Source: Sporomusa termitida (GTDB lineage Bacteria > Bacillota > Negativicutes > Sporomusales > Sporomusaceae). From it: DNA of 64,000 nucleotides. Shown here in pieces: positions 37,519 to 45,609 of the stretch. The first letter of the stretch is position 1. Each line of letters begins with the position of its first letter. The DNA is taken from the NCBI RefSeq assembly GCF_007641255.1, contig NZ_CP036259.1:1984001-2048000 (forward strand), read 5' to 3'. Under the pieces are notes generated by a model. That model saw only the letters and a program-made list of their open reading frames with translations, was not told the origin of the DNA and searched no databases. The position numbers and the translations under genes were made by a program.

Positions 37519-38772
37519 ATGTATCAAAAGTCAGTATTACCTAATGGGATTCGTGTAGTTTCCGAAACAATTCCGTATGTTAAATCAGTAACAATGGGGG
37601 TATGGATTGGCACAGGCTCAAGATGGGAAGAAGAATATAATCATGGGATTTCCCATTTTATTGAGCACCTGATGTTTAAAGGTACGGCCAGACGCTCGGC
37701 CAAAGACATCGCTGAAACGGTTGATGCCGTCGGCGGTCAGCTTAATGCTTTTACAGCGAAGGAATATACCTGTTATTACTTAAAAGTCCTCGATTCCCAG
37801 GCGGATTTAGCGATGGATGTTCTCAGTGATATGCTGTTGGCATCGAAGTTTGCCGAAGATGATATTGACCGGGAACGCCAGGTAGTACTTGAAGAGGTGC
37901 ACATGTATGAGGATTCACCAGATGAACTGGTGCATGATATTCATCTTGGCACCACTTGGACCGGGCACCCTCTGGGCCGGAATATTCTCGGTACCACCGA
38001 TTCCATCGGCCGGTTCAGCCGTAAGCTGGTAACCGAGTATTACCAGGACTTTTATACCGCCGACAACGTTGTTATTGCCGCCTCAGGCAATGTGACCCAT
38101 GCTGAATTGGTGAATTTGGCAACACGTTACTTTGCCATTATGGCCGGGACCAAGAGAAATCCGGTCATAACGGCACCGGTGCTCACACCGGCCAGAACGG
38201 TGATCAGCAAAGATATTGAACAGGTGCATATCTGCTTAGGTACAGTGAGCGTCCCTCAGAATCATCCGGAAATTTATCCGGTGTATATCATGAATAATAT
38301 TTTGGGCGGCGGCATCAGTTCCCGGTTATTCCAGGCGATCCGGGAAGAGCGCGGGCTGGCTTACTCGGTATACTCTTATCAGAATAACTATAAGGATGCC
38401 GGGTTGCTGACCATTTATGCCGGGACCCGTCCCAGCAATGTTAATGAGGTATTAGCGCTTATCATGGCTAACCTGAACGCAATGAAGCAGCAGGGCATCA
38501 GCCGGCAGGAACTGACAAAGTCAAAAGAACAGATAAAAGGGAATCTGCTGCTGGGCCTGGAAAGCTCAAGCAGCCGGATGTCACGCATTGGTAAGATGGA
38601 GATTACCTTAGGGAAATATGTTGCGCTGGAAGAGGTTGTTAATAAAATAGATAAAGTATCATTGCAAGATATTAACCAAATGATTGAGCATATGTTTACA
38701 ACCGAAAATCTGTGCTTTACTGCCCTTGGACCTGTTGAGGCCAAGGATATCAATGCAAATATCAGTTTTTAA
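37519..38772 (+). CDS. mlpA: M16 family zinc peptidase, MlpA type
   Basis: A 417-aa M16 peptidase. The inverse zinc motif HFIEH gives His46, Glu49 and His50, with the third ligand in EEVHMYED. The C-terminal half is the non-catalytic repeat (GGGISSRLFQAIREERGLAYSV). Synteny matches B. subtilis mlpA (ymxG) between ylxY and ymxH. ATG 37519 is behind AAAAGGAG; the frame extends upstream but without a better site. Confidence 0.95.
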   Translation: MYQKSVLPNGIRVVSETIPYVKSVTMGVWIGTGSRWEEEYNHGISHFIEHLMFKGTARRSAKDIAETVDAVGGQLNAFTAKEYTCYYLKVLDSQADLAMDVLSDMLLASKFAEDDIDRERQVVLEEVHMYEDSPDELVHDIHLGTTWTGHPLGRNILGTTDSIGRFSRKLVTEYYQDFYTADNVVIAASGNVTHAELVNLATRYFAIMAGTKRNPVITAPVLTPARTVISKDIEQVHICLGTVSVPQNHPEIYPVYIMNNILGGGISSRLFQAIREERGLAYSVYSYQNNYKDAGLLTIYAGTRPSNVNEVLALIMANLNAMKQQGISRQELTKSKEQIKGNLLLGLESSSSRMSRIGKMEITLGKYVALEEVVNKIDKVSLQDINQMIEHMFTTENLCFTALGPVEAKDINANISF

Positions 38773-38785
38773 AGGGGGGGATAGT

Positions 38786-39226
38786 ATGGTTAGAGGCTTT
38801 GAAATAGTTAGTCAGTATCTGGACAGCGGCATCAGCCTGCCTGTTCGTAAAACGGCAGCAAGTGCCGGCTATGATATGGCCGCCGCCCAGGACAGAACAT
38901 TGTTGCCGGGCAAGGTTACCTTAGTGCCTACAGGTCTCAAAGCCTATATGGCGGGCGATGAATATCTGGGTATTCATATCCGTTCCGGGCTGGCCGTAAA
39001 ACAGGGCTTAAGCCTGATTAACGGCCAGGGAATTATCGATGCCGATTACTACAATAATCCGGCTAATGAGGGGCATATCATGATCGCCGTTTTTAACCAT
39101 AGCGACCAGCCGGTGTTGATCACAAAAGGGACCCGGCTGGCGCAGGGAATTTTCTATAAATATTTACTTGCTGATCATGACTGTCCGGGCGGAGACCGGC
39201 TGGGCGGTTTGGGCAGCACCGGCTGA
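38786..39226 (+). CDS. dut: dUTP diphosphatase
   Basis: A 146-aa trimeric-type dUTPase with all five motifs: AGYDMAAAQD, RSGLAVKQGLSL, GIIDADYYNN, KGTRLAQGIF and a final GGLGSTG. It hydrolyses dUTP to dUMP and keeps uracil out of DNA. ATG 38786 follows AAAGGGGGG. Thirteen bases after mlpA. Confidence 0.96.
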   Translation: MVRGFEIVSQYLDSGISLPVRKTAASAGYDMAAAQDRTLLPGKVTLVPTGLKAYMAGDEYLGIHIRSGLAVKQGLSLINGQGIIDADYYNNPANEGHIMIAVFNHSDQPVLITKGTRLAQGIFYKYLLADHDCPGGDRLGGLGSTG

Positions 39227-39235
39227 AAAACTTCA

Positions 39236-39600
39236 AGGAGTTTTCCTTGTCCTACCAGAATTGCGAGGCTGAAAGTCCTTATAAAATAAGGGGACCAAGG
39301 TCAATGCCCAGCTTGAGCAGAGACGGTGCCCCCGCACCCCCGGTAACCCCCCGGCCCTTTGCCGGAAAAAGCGTTCCGTAGGAGAAAAGCCGGGCGGTAT
39401 TCCGTTAAGAAATCCGCACTGTTTGAGCGCGTAGCGAGTTTGCGGATTTTAGGAATATCGCCCGGCTTTTCAGCTTTTGGAGGCTCTGGGCCAAGACTTT
39501 TTGCTTACTTTTGTGGCAATGACAAAAGTAAGGCACTGCCCTTGCATTCCAGATCAACTGACGTGTGCAAAGCCAAAGGACCGCGATAGCGGTTTTTCTT
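39236..39600. repeat. Large palindromic intergenic element, probably non-coding
   Basis: Nested inverted repeats: outer arms around AAAAGCCGGGCGGTATTCC (39386-39404) and GGAATATCGCCCGGCTTTT (39461-39479), inner arms AAATCCGCA / TGCGGATTT, then a separate hairpin CTTACTTTTGT / ACAAAAGTAAG (about 39504-39533) and a terminator-like CCGC-GATA-GCGG with T5 at 39581-39597. A 76-codon frame at 39359-39589 is carried by the palindrome and is probably not a gene. The look is of a mobile palindromic unit or structured RNA. Confidence 0.7.
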
Positions 39601-39665
39601 AATTTTTTTCATATTCTCTTGTAAGCTGCATATACATTGGTAGAAGCAGCTTAAGGGGTGGTTCT

Positions 39666-39986
39666 TTGTATACGTGGGCAATTTTAGTAGTGATTATCCT
39701 GGCTATTATGTGGTCAATCTGGCTGCGGGTCTGCCACTGCCGCCTGGCATTAGACAACCTGCCGCAGGTTGAGCCGCGGCCATCGCCGTTTTCCATTGCT
39801 GTGCAGGAATTGGTAGCTACTGCCGGCGGTGTTTATCTGTCGATGGTTATGATTGTTTCCTTTTTAAAACTTGAAATGCCGGAACGGATTACAGTAAGCA
39901 TATTGTCTTTTGACCCACTGGCAATGACGGCGATTGGGATAGCAGTGATTCAGCCGGCTATTAGTAAATTATTTCAAAAGAAGTAG
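39666..39986 (+). CDS. Small membrane protein, unknown
   Basis: A 106-aa protein with TTG start (39666) after a TTAAGGGGTGG site. Hydrophobic helices at about 3-20, 47-66 and 80-98. No known motif. It stands between dut and ymxH, 8 bases before ymxH, so the two are probably co-translated. Confidence 0.75.
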   Translation: MYTWAILVVIILAIMWSIWLRVCHCRLALDNLPQVEPRPSPFSIAVQELVATAGGVYLSMVMIVSFLKLEMPERITVSILSFDPLAMTAIGIAVIQPAISKLFQKK

Positions 39987-39994
39987 GTGGCTAG

Positions 39995-40270
39995 ATGCGA
40001 ATCAGTGAAATGACGGGTAAAGAAGTGATAAATTTAGGCGATGGTACCCGTTTGGGTACGATTAGTGAATGTGACCTGGCTTTTGACAGTCGTACCGGCG
40101 CAATCAGCGGCTTGATACTGCCAAAGCATAAAACCGTTTTTCAGTTTTTAAGCGATAATCAAATCACAACAATTCCCTGGCATGCGATCAGGCGTATTGG
40201 CGACGAGGTTGTTATTGTTGATCTAAATAATGCCTATGATCGTATGTATTCAAGATTTGACCGGGAATAA
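39995..40270 (+). CDS. ymxH: YlmC/YmxH family PRC-barrel sporulation protein
   Basis: A 91-aa PRC-barrel protein: MRISEMTGKEVINL, then GTISECDLAFDSRTG and IPWHAIRRIGDEVVIVDL, as in the YlmC/YmxH family. B. subtilis ymxH also lies just after mlpA. Function is not well defined; members are linked to sporulation by conservation. Confidence 0.9.
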   Translation: MRISEMTGKEVINLGDGTRLGTISECDLAFDSRTGAISGLILPKHKTVFQFLSDNQITTIPWHAIRRIGDEVVIVDLNNAYDRMYSRFDRE

Positions 40271-40335
40271 AAAATCCAGTGCTGGTTAAACCTAACAGTA
40301 GGCTGAATATCAGACTATTGTTAGGAGGTTTTACA

Positions 40336-40998
40336 ATGACGACAACCAGTAATAACAATCAGGACAATACGGTGAATCAGACAATGGCGCAAACTGAAGG
40401 TCAGGCAGGCAACGCCTTGGTTAATAACTATTCCAATGCCCAGCCTCAGGCAGCAAGTGCAAGTACTGCGTCTAATACTCAACAGGCAACCATGCAATCC
40501 GGTGGACAAGGCATTAAAAGCGTAATTGGCGTATTTAATTCCCGCGCTGATGCGGAAAAAGGTGTTAGTGCCCTGAGAGCCCAGGGGTTTACAACAGAAG
40601 AAATCAATATTGTTTCCAAAGACAAAAAAAGCAAGCAAAACCAGCAGGGGAGCGAATATTTTGAGGATGATATTACCGACGGGGCGCTGACGGGCGGGAC
40701 TTTAGGCGGTATTGGCGGCTTGCTGTTAGGTGCAGGTGCGCTGGCTATTCCCGGTGTGGGACCAATCCTGGCAGCCGGCCCGATTGCCGCGGCCTTAAGC
40801 GGCGCTGTCGCCGGCGGTATTGCCGGTGGTTTGATTGACTGGGGCATTCCGGCCGAAGCGGGCAAACGCTATGAGCAGCAGGTTGCCCAAGGCGGAATTC
40901 TCGCCATCATCCGCTCTGACGCGGCTAAGGTTAATCAGGCGGCTCAGATCCTCCGCCAAAACGGGGCTAAGGATGTGGAAACCCACGCCTTAAAATAA
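40336..40998 (+). CDS. General stress 17M-like protein with glycine-zipper region
   Basis: A 220-aa protein. Residues 1-55 are Asn/Gln/Ser-rich and disordered. A ferredoxin-like domain typical of general stress protein 17M (YflT) begins at SVIGVFNSRADAEKGVSALRA. A Gly/Ala hydrophobic stretch (about 115-165, GGTLGGIGGLLLGAGALAIP) may insert in or cross the membrane. ATG 40336 sits behind TTAGGAGG; an upstream frame start at 40279 is rejected. Role unknown, possibly stress-related. Confidence 0.8.
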   Translation: MTTTSNNNQDNTVNQTMAQTEGQAGNALVNNYSNAQPQAASASTASNTQQATMQSGGQGIKSVIGVFNSRADAEKGVSALRAQGFTTEEINIVSKDKKSKQNQQGSEYFEDDITDGALTGGTLGGIGGLLLGAGALAIPGVGPILAAGPIAAALSGAVAGGIAGGLIDWGIPAEAGKRYEQQVAQGGILAIIRSDAAKVNQAAQILRQNGAKDVETHALK

Positions 40999-41046
40999 TC
41001 AGACTGGTTCTCTGTTGTCTGAAAGGAGTGCAGCTTTCAATATTTA

Positions 41047-41074
41047 TTGACAATACTGGAACCTTTATTATAAA
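41047..41074 (+). promoter_or_regulatory. Promoter of the lysine biosynthesis operon
   Basis: Consensus TTGACA (41047-41052) with TATAAA at 41069-41074 (16-base spacer), or TAAAAT two bases further (18). The transcript start would fall shortly before the lysine riboswitch. Confidence 0.75.
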
Positions 41075-41109
41075 ATGTGTATAAAATGAATAAGCAACAT
41101 CCTGTACAG

Positions 41110-41278
41110 GATGAAGTAGAGGTGCGGGAGTTAAGAGTACTTTCAGTAAGAGTGGCATCATTGACCTGAAAGGAAAGGGGCGACCGCCGAAGTAAGATAG
41201 ACTGCCGGGTCTACTTATTGGTCTTATATCAAACAGGTTTAAGACTGTCACCATTACTTGGTGGAGTGCTATCTCATC
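41110..41278 (+). ncRNA. Lysine riboswitch (L box)
   Basis: Conserved L-box blocks occur in order: GTAGAGGTGCGGGAGTTAAG at the 5' side, AAAGGGGCGACCGCCGAAGTA in the middle split by its loop, GGGTCTACTT, AAGACTGTCACC, and TGGTGGAGTGCTATCT at the 3' side. It sits between a strong promoter and an intrinsic terminator upstream of dapB. Lysine binding should favour the terminator and turn off dapB-asd-lysC-dapA (known mechanism, inferred here). Confidence 0.93.
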
Positions 41279-41331
41279 TGATTAGGGAGGATATATTATA
41301 TTTTCCTATTGTCAGAAAACGTTGCCATATG

Positions 41332-41366
41332 GCAGCCGGCGAGAAGCGCTCACCGGCTGCTTTTCT
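41332..41366 (+). terminator. Riboswitch-controlled terminator before dapB
   Basis: Stem GCAGCCGG / CCGGCTGC with a 13-base loop and TTTTCTT. It lies 24 bases before dapB and is the expression platform of the lysine riboswitch. Confidence 0.88.
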
Positions 41367-41389
41367 TATTAACAGGAGGTGGATAGCGC

Positions 41390-42184
41390 TTGATTAGGGT
41401 AATGGTTTGTGGCGCTTACGGTAAAATGGGCCGGGAGGTCCTGCGGGCCGTATATCAGGATGAGCACTTGCGTTTAGTGGGGGCAGTGGATATACATTCT
41501 GATTTTGCCGATGCGGGGGAGCTCATGGGGGCCGGCAAGACCGGGGTGACTGTCGGCAAGGACCTGGCAACAGTTATTAGTGAAACGAATCCCCAGGTAA
41601 TGGTGGATTTTACCAACCCCCAATCGGTCATGAACAATATCAGAGTCGCAATAAAACACGGGGTATGTCCTGTCGTCGGCACTACCGGCCTGGCGGCGGC
41701 TGATTTAGATGAGGCCCGCCGGCTGTGTGCGGCAGCCAAGGTTAATGCAATTATTGCCCCTAATTTTGCCATTGGCGCTATTTTGATGATGAAATTATCG
41801 CAGCAGGCAGCAAAATACCTGCCCCATGTTGAGATCATTGAAAGGCATCATGACCAGAAACTGGATGCTCCTTCCGGTACGGCCCTTAAAACTGCTGAAC
41901 TTATTACCAAGGTCAGGGGGGAACTGCGCCAGGGTCATCCGGCGGAGATCGAAAAGCTGACAGGAGCCCGGGGCGGCGATCTGGCCGGGATCAGGCTGCA
42001 TAGTGTCCGCCTGCCGGGCTATGTGGCGCATCAGGAGGTTATTTTCGGCGGCCTGGGTCAAACGCTCACGATTCGTCATGACTCAATATCACGGGAGTCA
42101 TTTATGCCGGGTGTGATACTGGCCTGTAAAAAAGTGCTTACTGTTGACGGGCTGACTTATGGCCTTGAGGATATAGTGGGGTAA
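41390..42184 (+). CDS. dapB: 4-hydroxy-tetrahydrodipicolinate reductase
   Basis: A 264-aa DapB: GAYGKMGREVLRAV nucleotide-binding motif, then ERHHDQKLDAPSGTAL with the catalytic His and Lys. It makes tetrahydrodipicolinate for lysine and diaminopimelate. TTG start behind AACAGGAGGTGG. In B. subtilis the dipicolinate genes spoVFA/spoVFB occupy this spot before asd; they are not here. Confidence 0.97.
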   Translation: MIRVMVCGAYGKMGREVLRAVYQDEHLRLVGAVDIHSDFADAGELMGAGKTGVTVGKDLATVISETNPQVMVDFTNPQSVMNNIRVAIKHGVCPVVGTTGLAAADLDEARRLCAAAKVNAIIAPNFAIGAILMMKLSQQAAKYLPHVEIIERHHDQKLDAPSGTALKTAELITKVRGELRQGHPAEIEKLTGARGGDLAGIRLHSVRLPGYVAHQEVIFGGLGQTLTIRHDSISRESFMPGVILACKKVLTVDGLTYGLEDIVG

Positions 42185-42226
42185 AGGTGCGCATGATAAC
42201 GCCAAACATATGGGGGAGTTGTTGAA

Positions 42227-43258
42227 ATGAAAAAATATAATGTAGCAATTTTAGGAGCAACAGGGGCTGTTGGCCAGGAATTTCTGAAGCTGATCGAAGA
42301 GCGGAATTTTCCGTTTAATGAATTAAAGCTGCTGGCCTCGGAGCGCTCGGCCGGCAAGGTCATTCATTTTATGGGCAAGGATTACATAGTTGAAGCAGCT
42401 AAGCCCGAGTCTTTTAAAGATGTGCAAATTGCCCTGTTTGCCGGTGGTTCGACCAGCAAGGCCTTAGCACCGGCGGCAGTCAAACACGGTGCCGTTGTTA
42501 TTGATAACTCCAGTGCCTTCCGGATGGACCCGGAAGTCCCGCTGGTAGTGCCTGAGGTTAATCCTGAGGCGATCAGGCAGCATAAAGGCATTATTGCTAA
42601 TCCAAACTGTTCCACAATTATTATGGTAATGGCGCTGAAGCCAATCTATAATGCTGTCAAAATCAAGCGCATAGTTGTTTCCACCTATCAGGCCGTTTCC
42701 GGGGCCGGCAAAGAAGCCATCGACGAACTGACAAATCAGGTAACCGCACTTTTGGCGGACCGGCCGGTTGAGGCCAATATTCTGCCCGGTGCCAGCCTGC
42801 CTAAGCACTACCAGATTGCCTTTAACCTGCTGCCGCAGATTGACGTATTTGTCGATGACGATTACACCAAAGAAGAAATGAAAATGGTCCATGAAACCCA
42901 TAAAATTTTGAATGACTATACCATCGGCATCACGGCTACGACGGTACGGGTGCCGGTATACCGCAGTCATGCGGAATCAGTGAACATAGAGCTTGACGGA
43001 CCGCTGTCGCCTAAAGAAGCTAAACAATTACTGGCCGGTTTCCCCGGGGTGATAGTCCAGGATGATCCGGCAGAAATGGTATATCCGATGCCTTTATACA
43101 CTTCAGATAAAAATGAAGTGTTTGTGGGCCGGATCCGGGCCGACAAAACTGTGCCTCACGGATTAAATATGTGGGTAGTAGGCGATCAAATCCGAAAAGG
43201 TGCGGCCTTAAACGCTGTGCAGATTGCTGAGTACATGGCTGAGCATAATTTAATTTGA
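42227..43258 (+). CDS. asd: Aspartate-semialdehyde dehydrogenase
   Basis: A 343-aa ASADH. The N-terminal motif is ILGATGAVGQEFLKLI and the catalytic Cys128 lies in ANPNCSTIIMV. It reduces aspartyl phosphate to the semialdehyde, shared by lysine, threonine and methionine routes. ATG behind GGGGGAG. Confidence 0.97.
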   Translation: MKKYNVAILGATGAVGQEFLKLIEERNFPFNELKLLASERSAGKVIHFMGKDYIVEAAKPESFKDVQIALFAGGSTSKALAPAAVKHGAVVIDNSSAFRMDPEVPLVVPEVNPEAIRQHKGIIANPNCSTIIMVMALKPIYNAVKIKRIVVSTYQAVSGAGKEAIDELTNQVTALLADRPVEANILPGASLPKHYQIAFNLLPQIDVFVDDDYTKEEMKMVHETHKILNDYTIGITATTVRVPVYRSHAESVNIELDGPLSPKEAKQLLAGFPGVIVQDDPAEMVYPMPLYTSDKNEVFVGRIRADKTVPHGLNMWVVGDQIRKGAALNAVQIAEYMAEHNLI

Positions 43259-43269
43259 GGTGTAAAAAA

Positions 43270-44490
43270 ATGCGGATAATCGTCCAGAAGTTCGGGGGGA
43301 CATCGGTTGCGTCACCCGAAGTACGGGAACTGGTTTTGCATAAAGTTAAGCGCGCCCGCGAGCAAGGCTTCAGTCCGGTGGTAGTCGTATCGGCCATGGG
43401 ACGCAAGGGTGCCCCCTATGCAACAGACACCTTGATCGGCATTGCTCAATCAGCCTTTAAACAGATTGCGGCCCGTGAGCTTGATCAGATTATGTACTGC
43501 GGCGAGATGATTTCAGCGGTCGTCATGGCTGGAACCCTGCAGGCCGCCGGCCTGGAGGCCGTTATGCTGACAGGCGGGAATGCAGGTATTGTGACTGATG
43601 CAAACTTTAATAATGCCAGGATTCTAAAAAGTGATCCGGCCCGTATCATTTGCCTCTTGCGGCAGGGTAAAGTTCCTGTTGTCTGCGGTTTTCAGGGCAT
43701 GACCAATGAAGGCGAATTTACCACCCTGGGGCGGGGCGGCAGTGACACGACCGCTTCCGTTCTGGGCGCAGCGCTCAATGCCGAGCTTGTGGAAATATAT
43801 ACAGATGTTGACGGCATTATGACGGCCGACCCGAGAATTGTTGATAATGCCAGGATTCTTGACTGTATAAGCTATGCCGAGGTATGTCAGCTGGCCCATC
43901 AGGGGGCTAAGGTCATTCATCCCCGGGCGGTGGAGATTGCTATGCAGAAGAATATCCCGCTTGTGGTAAAATCGACTTTTTCTGATGCACCGGGTACGTT
44001 AATTACCAATATTGCCAAAGAGGATATCAGTAATGCGGTTGTGATCGACCGGGTGGCAACAGGAGTAACCTATCTGACGAATCTGGTTCAGATAAAGGTG
44101 CAGCTAGCGGGAACGACGGCCAGTGATGCCAGTTACAAAGTATTTAAAACGCTTGCTGACAGTGATATCAGTGTTGATCTGATTAACGTCCATCCCGGAC
44201 AAATTATGTTTACCATTAATGCCGACCATACGGATAAGGCGGCAGAGAAACTGAAACAGCAAGGCTATCAGATTGAAGTCCTGGCGAACTGTGCCAAAGT
44301 ATCGGTAGTTGGCGGCGGCATGCGTGAGGTTCCCGGTGTGATGGCAAATTTTATCGAAGCATTATCAAATAACACAATCGCTATTCTTCAGACCGTAGAC
44401 TCTCATACCTCCATCTCGGCACTTGTCCCGCAAAATGATGTTGGTGCGGCGGTTAAATCACTTCATGAGAAGTTTGGTTTATCAAATTAA
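43270..44490 (+). CDS. lysC: Aspartokinase
   Basis: A 406-aa aspartate kinase: [11 protein letters not shown] at the N-terminus, [31 protein letters not shown], then two ACT domains from about 265 for feedback control. First step of the aspartate pathway. ATG 43270 follows a GAGGTG site that overlaps the asd stop; an in-frame TTG at 43255 is less likely. Confidence 0.96.
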   Translation: MRIIVQKFGGTSVASPEVRELVLHKVKRAREQGFSPVVVVSAMGRKGAPYATDTLIGIAQSAFKQIAARELDQIMYCGEMISAVVMAGTLQAAGLEAVMLTGGNAGIVTDANFNNARILKSDPARIICLLRQGKVPVVCGFQGMTNEGEFTTLGRGGSDTTASVLGAALNAELVEIYTDVDGIMTADPRIVDNARILDCISYAEVCQLAHQGAKVIHPRAVEIAMQKNIPLVVKSTFSDAPGTLITNIAKEDISNAVVIDRVATGVTYLTNLVQIKVQLAGTTASDASYKVFKTLADSDISVDLINVHPGQIMFTINADHTDKAAEKLKQQGYQIEVLANCAKVSVVGGGMREVPGVMANFIEALSNNTIAILQTVDSHTSISALVPQNDVGAAVKSLHEKFGLSN

Positions 44491-44505
44491 GAAGGAGAGA
44501 GTTTG

Positions 44506-45387
44506 ATGAGGCATTTCGGGCGGATTTTAACTGCTATGGTAACCCCGTTTAACAATGATGGCAGTGTTAATTATGGTGAAGCTGTTAAATTGGCTCAATA
44601 CCTTGTAAACAATGGTTCAGACGGTCTTGTTGTCACCGGCAGTACCGGTGAAGCGGCAACCCTGACTAAAGATGAGAAAATTAAACTTTATACGGCTGTA
44701 CTTGAGGCTGTGGGCGACAGGGCCACAATCATTGCCGGTACAGGTACCAATGATACCAGAGACTCTGTTGAACTGACTAAATTTGCCGAGCAAACCGGCG
44801 TCCATGGCGCCATGGTCGTTGCTCCCTATTACAACAAACCGCCCCAGGAGGGGTTATTCCAGCATTTCCGGGCGATAGCCGAGTCCACAACCTTACCACT
44901 GATTGTGTATAATGTACCGGGACGCACGAGTTCCAATATCTTGCCGGACACGATCGCCCGCCTGGCTGAACTGGAGAATATTGCTGCTGTAAAAGAAGCC
45001 AGCGGCAGTTTGGAGCAAATTTCTGAAATCATTCGTATTACCCCTGAGGACTTTTTAGTATATAGCGGTGATGATACCCTGACTCTGCCGGTGCTGGCGG
45101 TGGGCGGCCAGGGGGTTATCAGTGTGGCCGCTCATATTGTCGGCAGCCGTATGCAGGCCATGGTAAACGCTTTTTACGCCGGGGATATGGCCAAGGCTAA
45201 GGACCTGCATCTGGAACTCCTGCCTTTCTTCCGGGTGATATTTGTTACCACCAATCCCATTCCGATCAAAGAGGCGGTTAACCTGATCGGTATCAAAGCC
45301 GGCCCGGTAAGACTGCCGTTAGTACCGCCCACTGCCGGTGAAACGGCGCAGCTTACAAAGGTCATGCAAGCATTAGGCGTGTTATAA
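44506..45387 (+). CDS. dapA: 4-hydroxy-tetrahydrodipicolinate synthase
   Basis: A 293-aa DapA TIM barrel. TGSTGEAATLTKDEK, YNVPGRTSSNI with the active-site Tyr, and AVKEASGSL with the Schiff-base Lys are all present. It joins pyruvate and aspartate semialdehyde. ATG 44506 after AAGAAGGAGAG; the TTG just before it is in frame too. Ends the riboswitch operon, with a terminator after. Confidence 0.97.
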   Translation: MRHFGRILTAMVTPFNNDGSVNYGEAVKLAQYLVNNGSDGLVVTGSTGEAATLTKDEKIKLYTAVLEAVGDRATIIAGTGTNDTRDSVELTKFAEQTGVHGAMVVAPYYNKPPQEGLFQHFRAIAESTTLPLIVYNVPGRTSSNILPDTIARLAELENIAAVKEASGSLEQISEIIRITPEDFLVYSGDDTLTLPVLAVGGQGVISVAAHIVGSRMQAMVNAFYAGDMAKAKDLHLELLPFFRVIFVTTNPIPIKEAVNLIGIKAGPVRLPLVPPTAGETAQLTKVMQALGVL

Positions 45388-45400
45388 TTATTTAACGGTT

Positions 45401-45429
45401 ACCGGTAGCGCGAGCTACCGGTTTTTTTT
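45401..45429 (+). terminator. Intrinsic terminator after dapA
   Basis: Stem ACCGGTAGC / GCTACCGGT, GCGA loop, T8. Confidence 0.93.
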
Positions 45430-45481
45430 GTATGTGGAGGCAGGTTTTGCATATAATATTTAAGAGCGAGTAGACCACTTG

Positions 45482-45510
45482 TTGTCAGCGAATACTAAAT
45501 AGGTTATAAT
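45482..45510 (+). promoter_or_regulatory. Promoter of rnj
   Basis: TTGTCA (45482-45487), 17 bases, TATAAT (45505-45510). About 100 bases before the RNase J start. Confidence 0.8.
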
Positions 45511-45609
45511 TATTCACAAGTGGACAGGACGGCCGGTTTCTAGTGATGTGCTTAAATGAACGGGCAGTTACAACTTAATTGACTAATATTTTTGGAGGTG
45601 TATGTTTTT

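Noticed and set aside
39359-39589. 76-codon ORF between dut and the small membrane gene
   Set aside because: Its sequence is dictated by the palindromic element, it has no ribosome-binding site and an Arg/Ser/Gly-rich composition typical of spurious frames.
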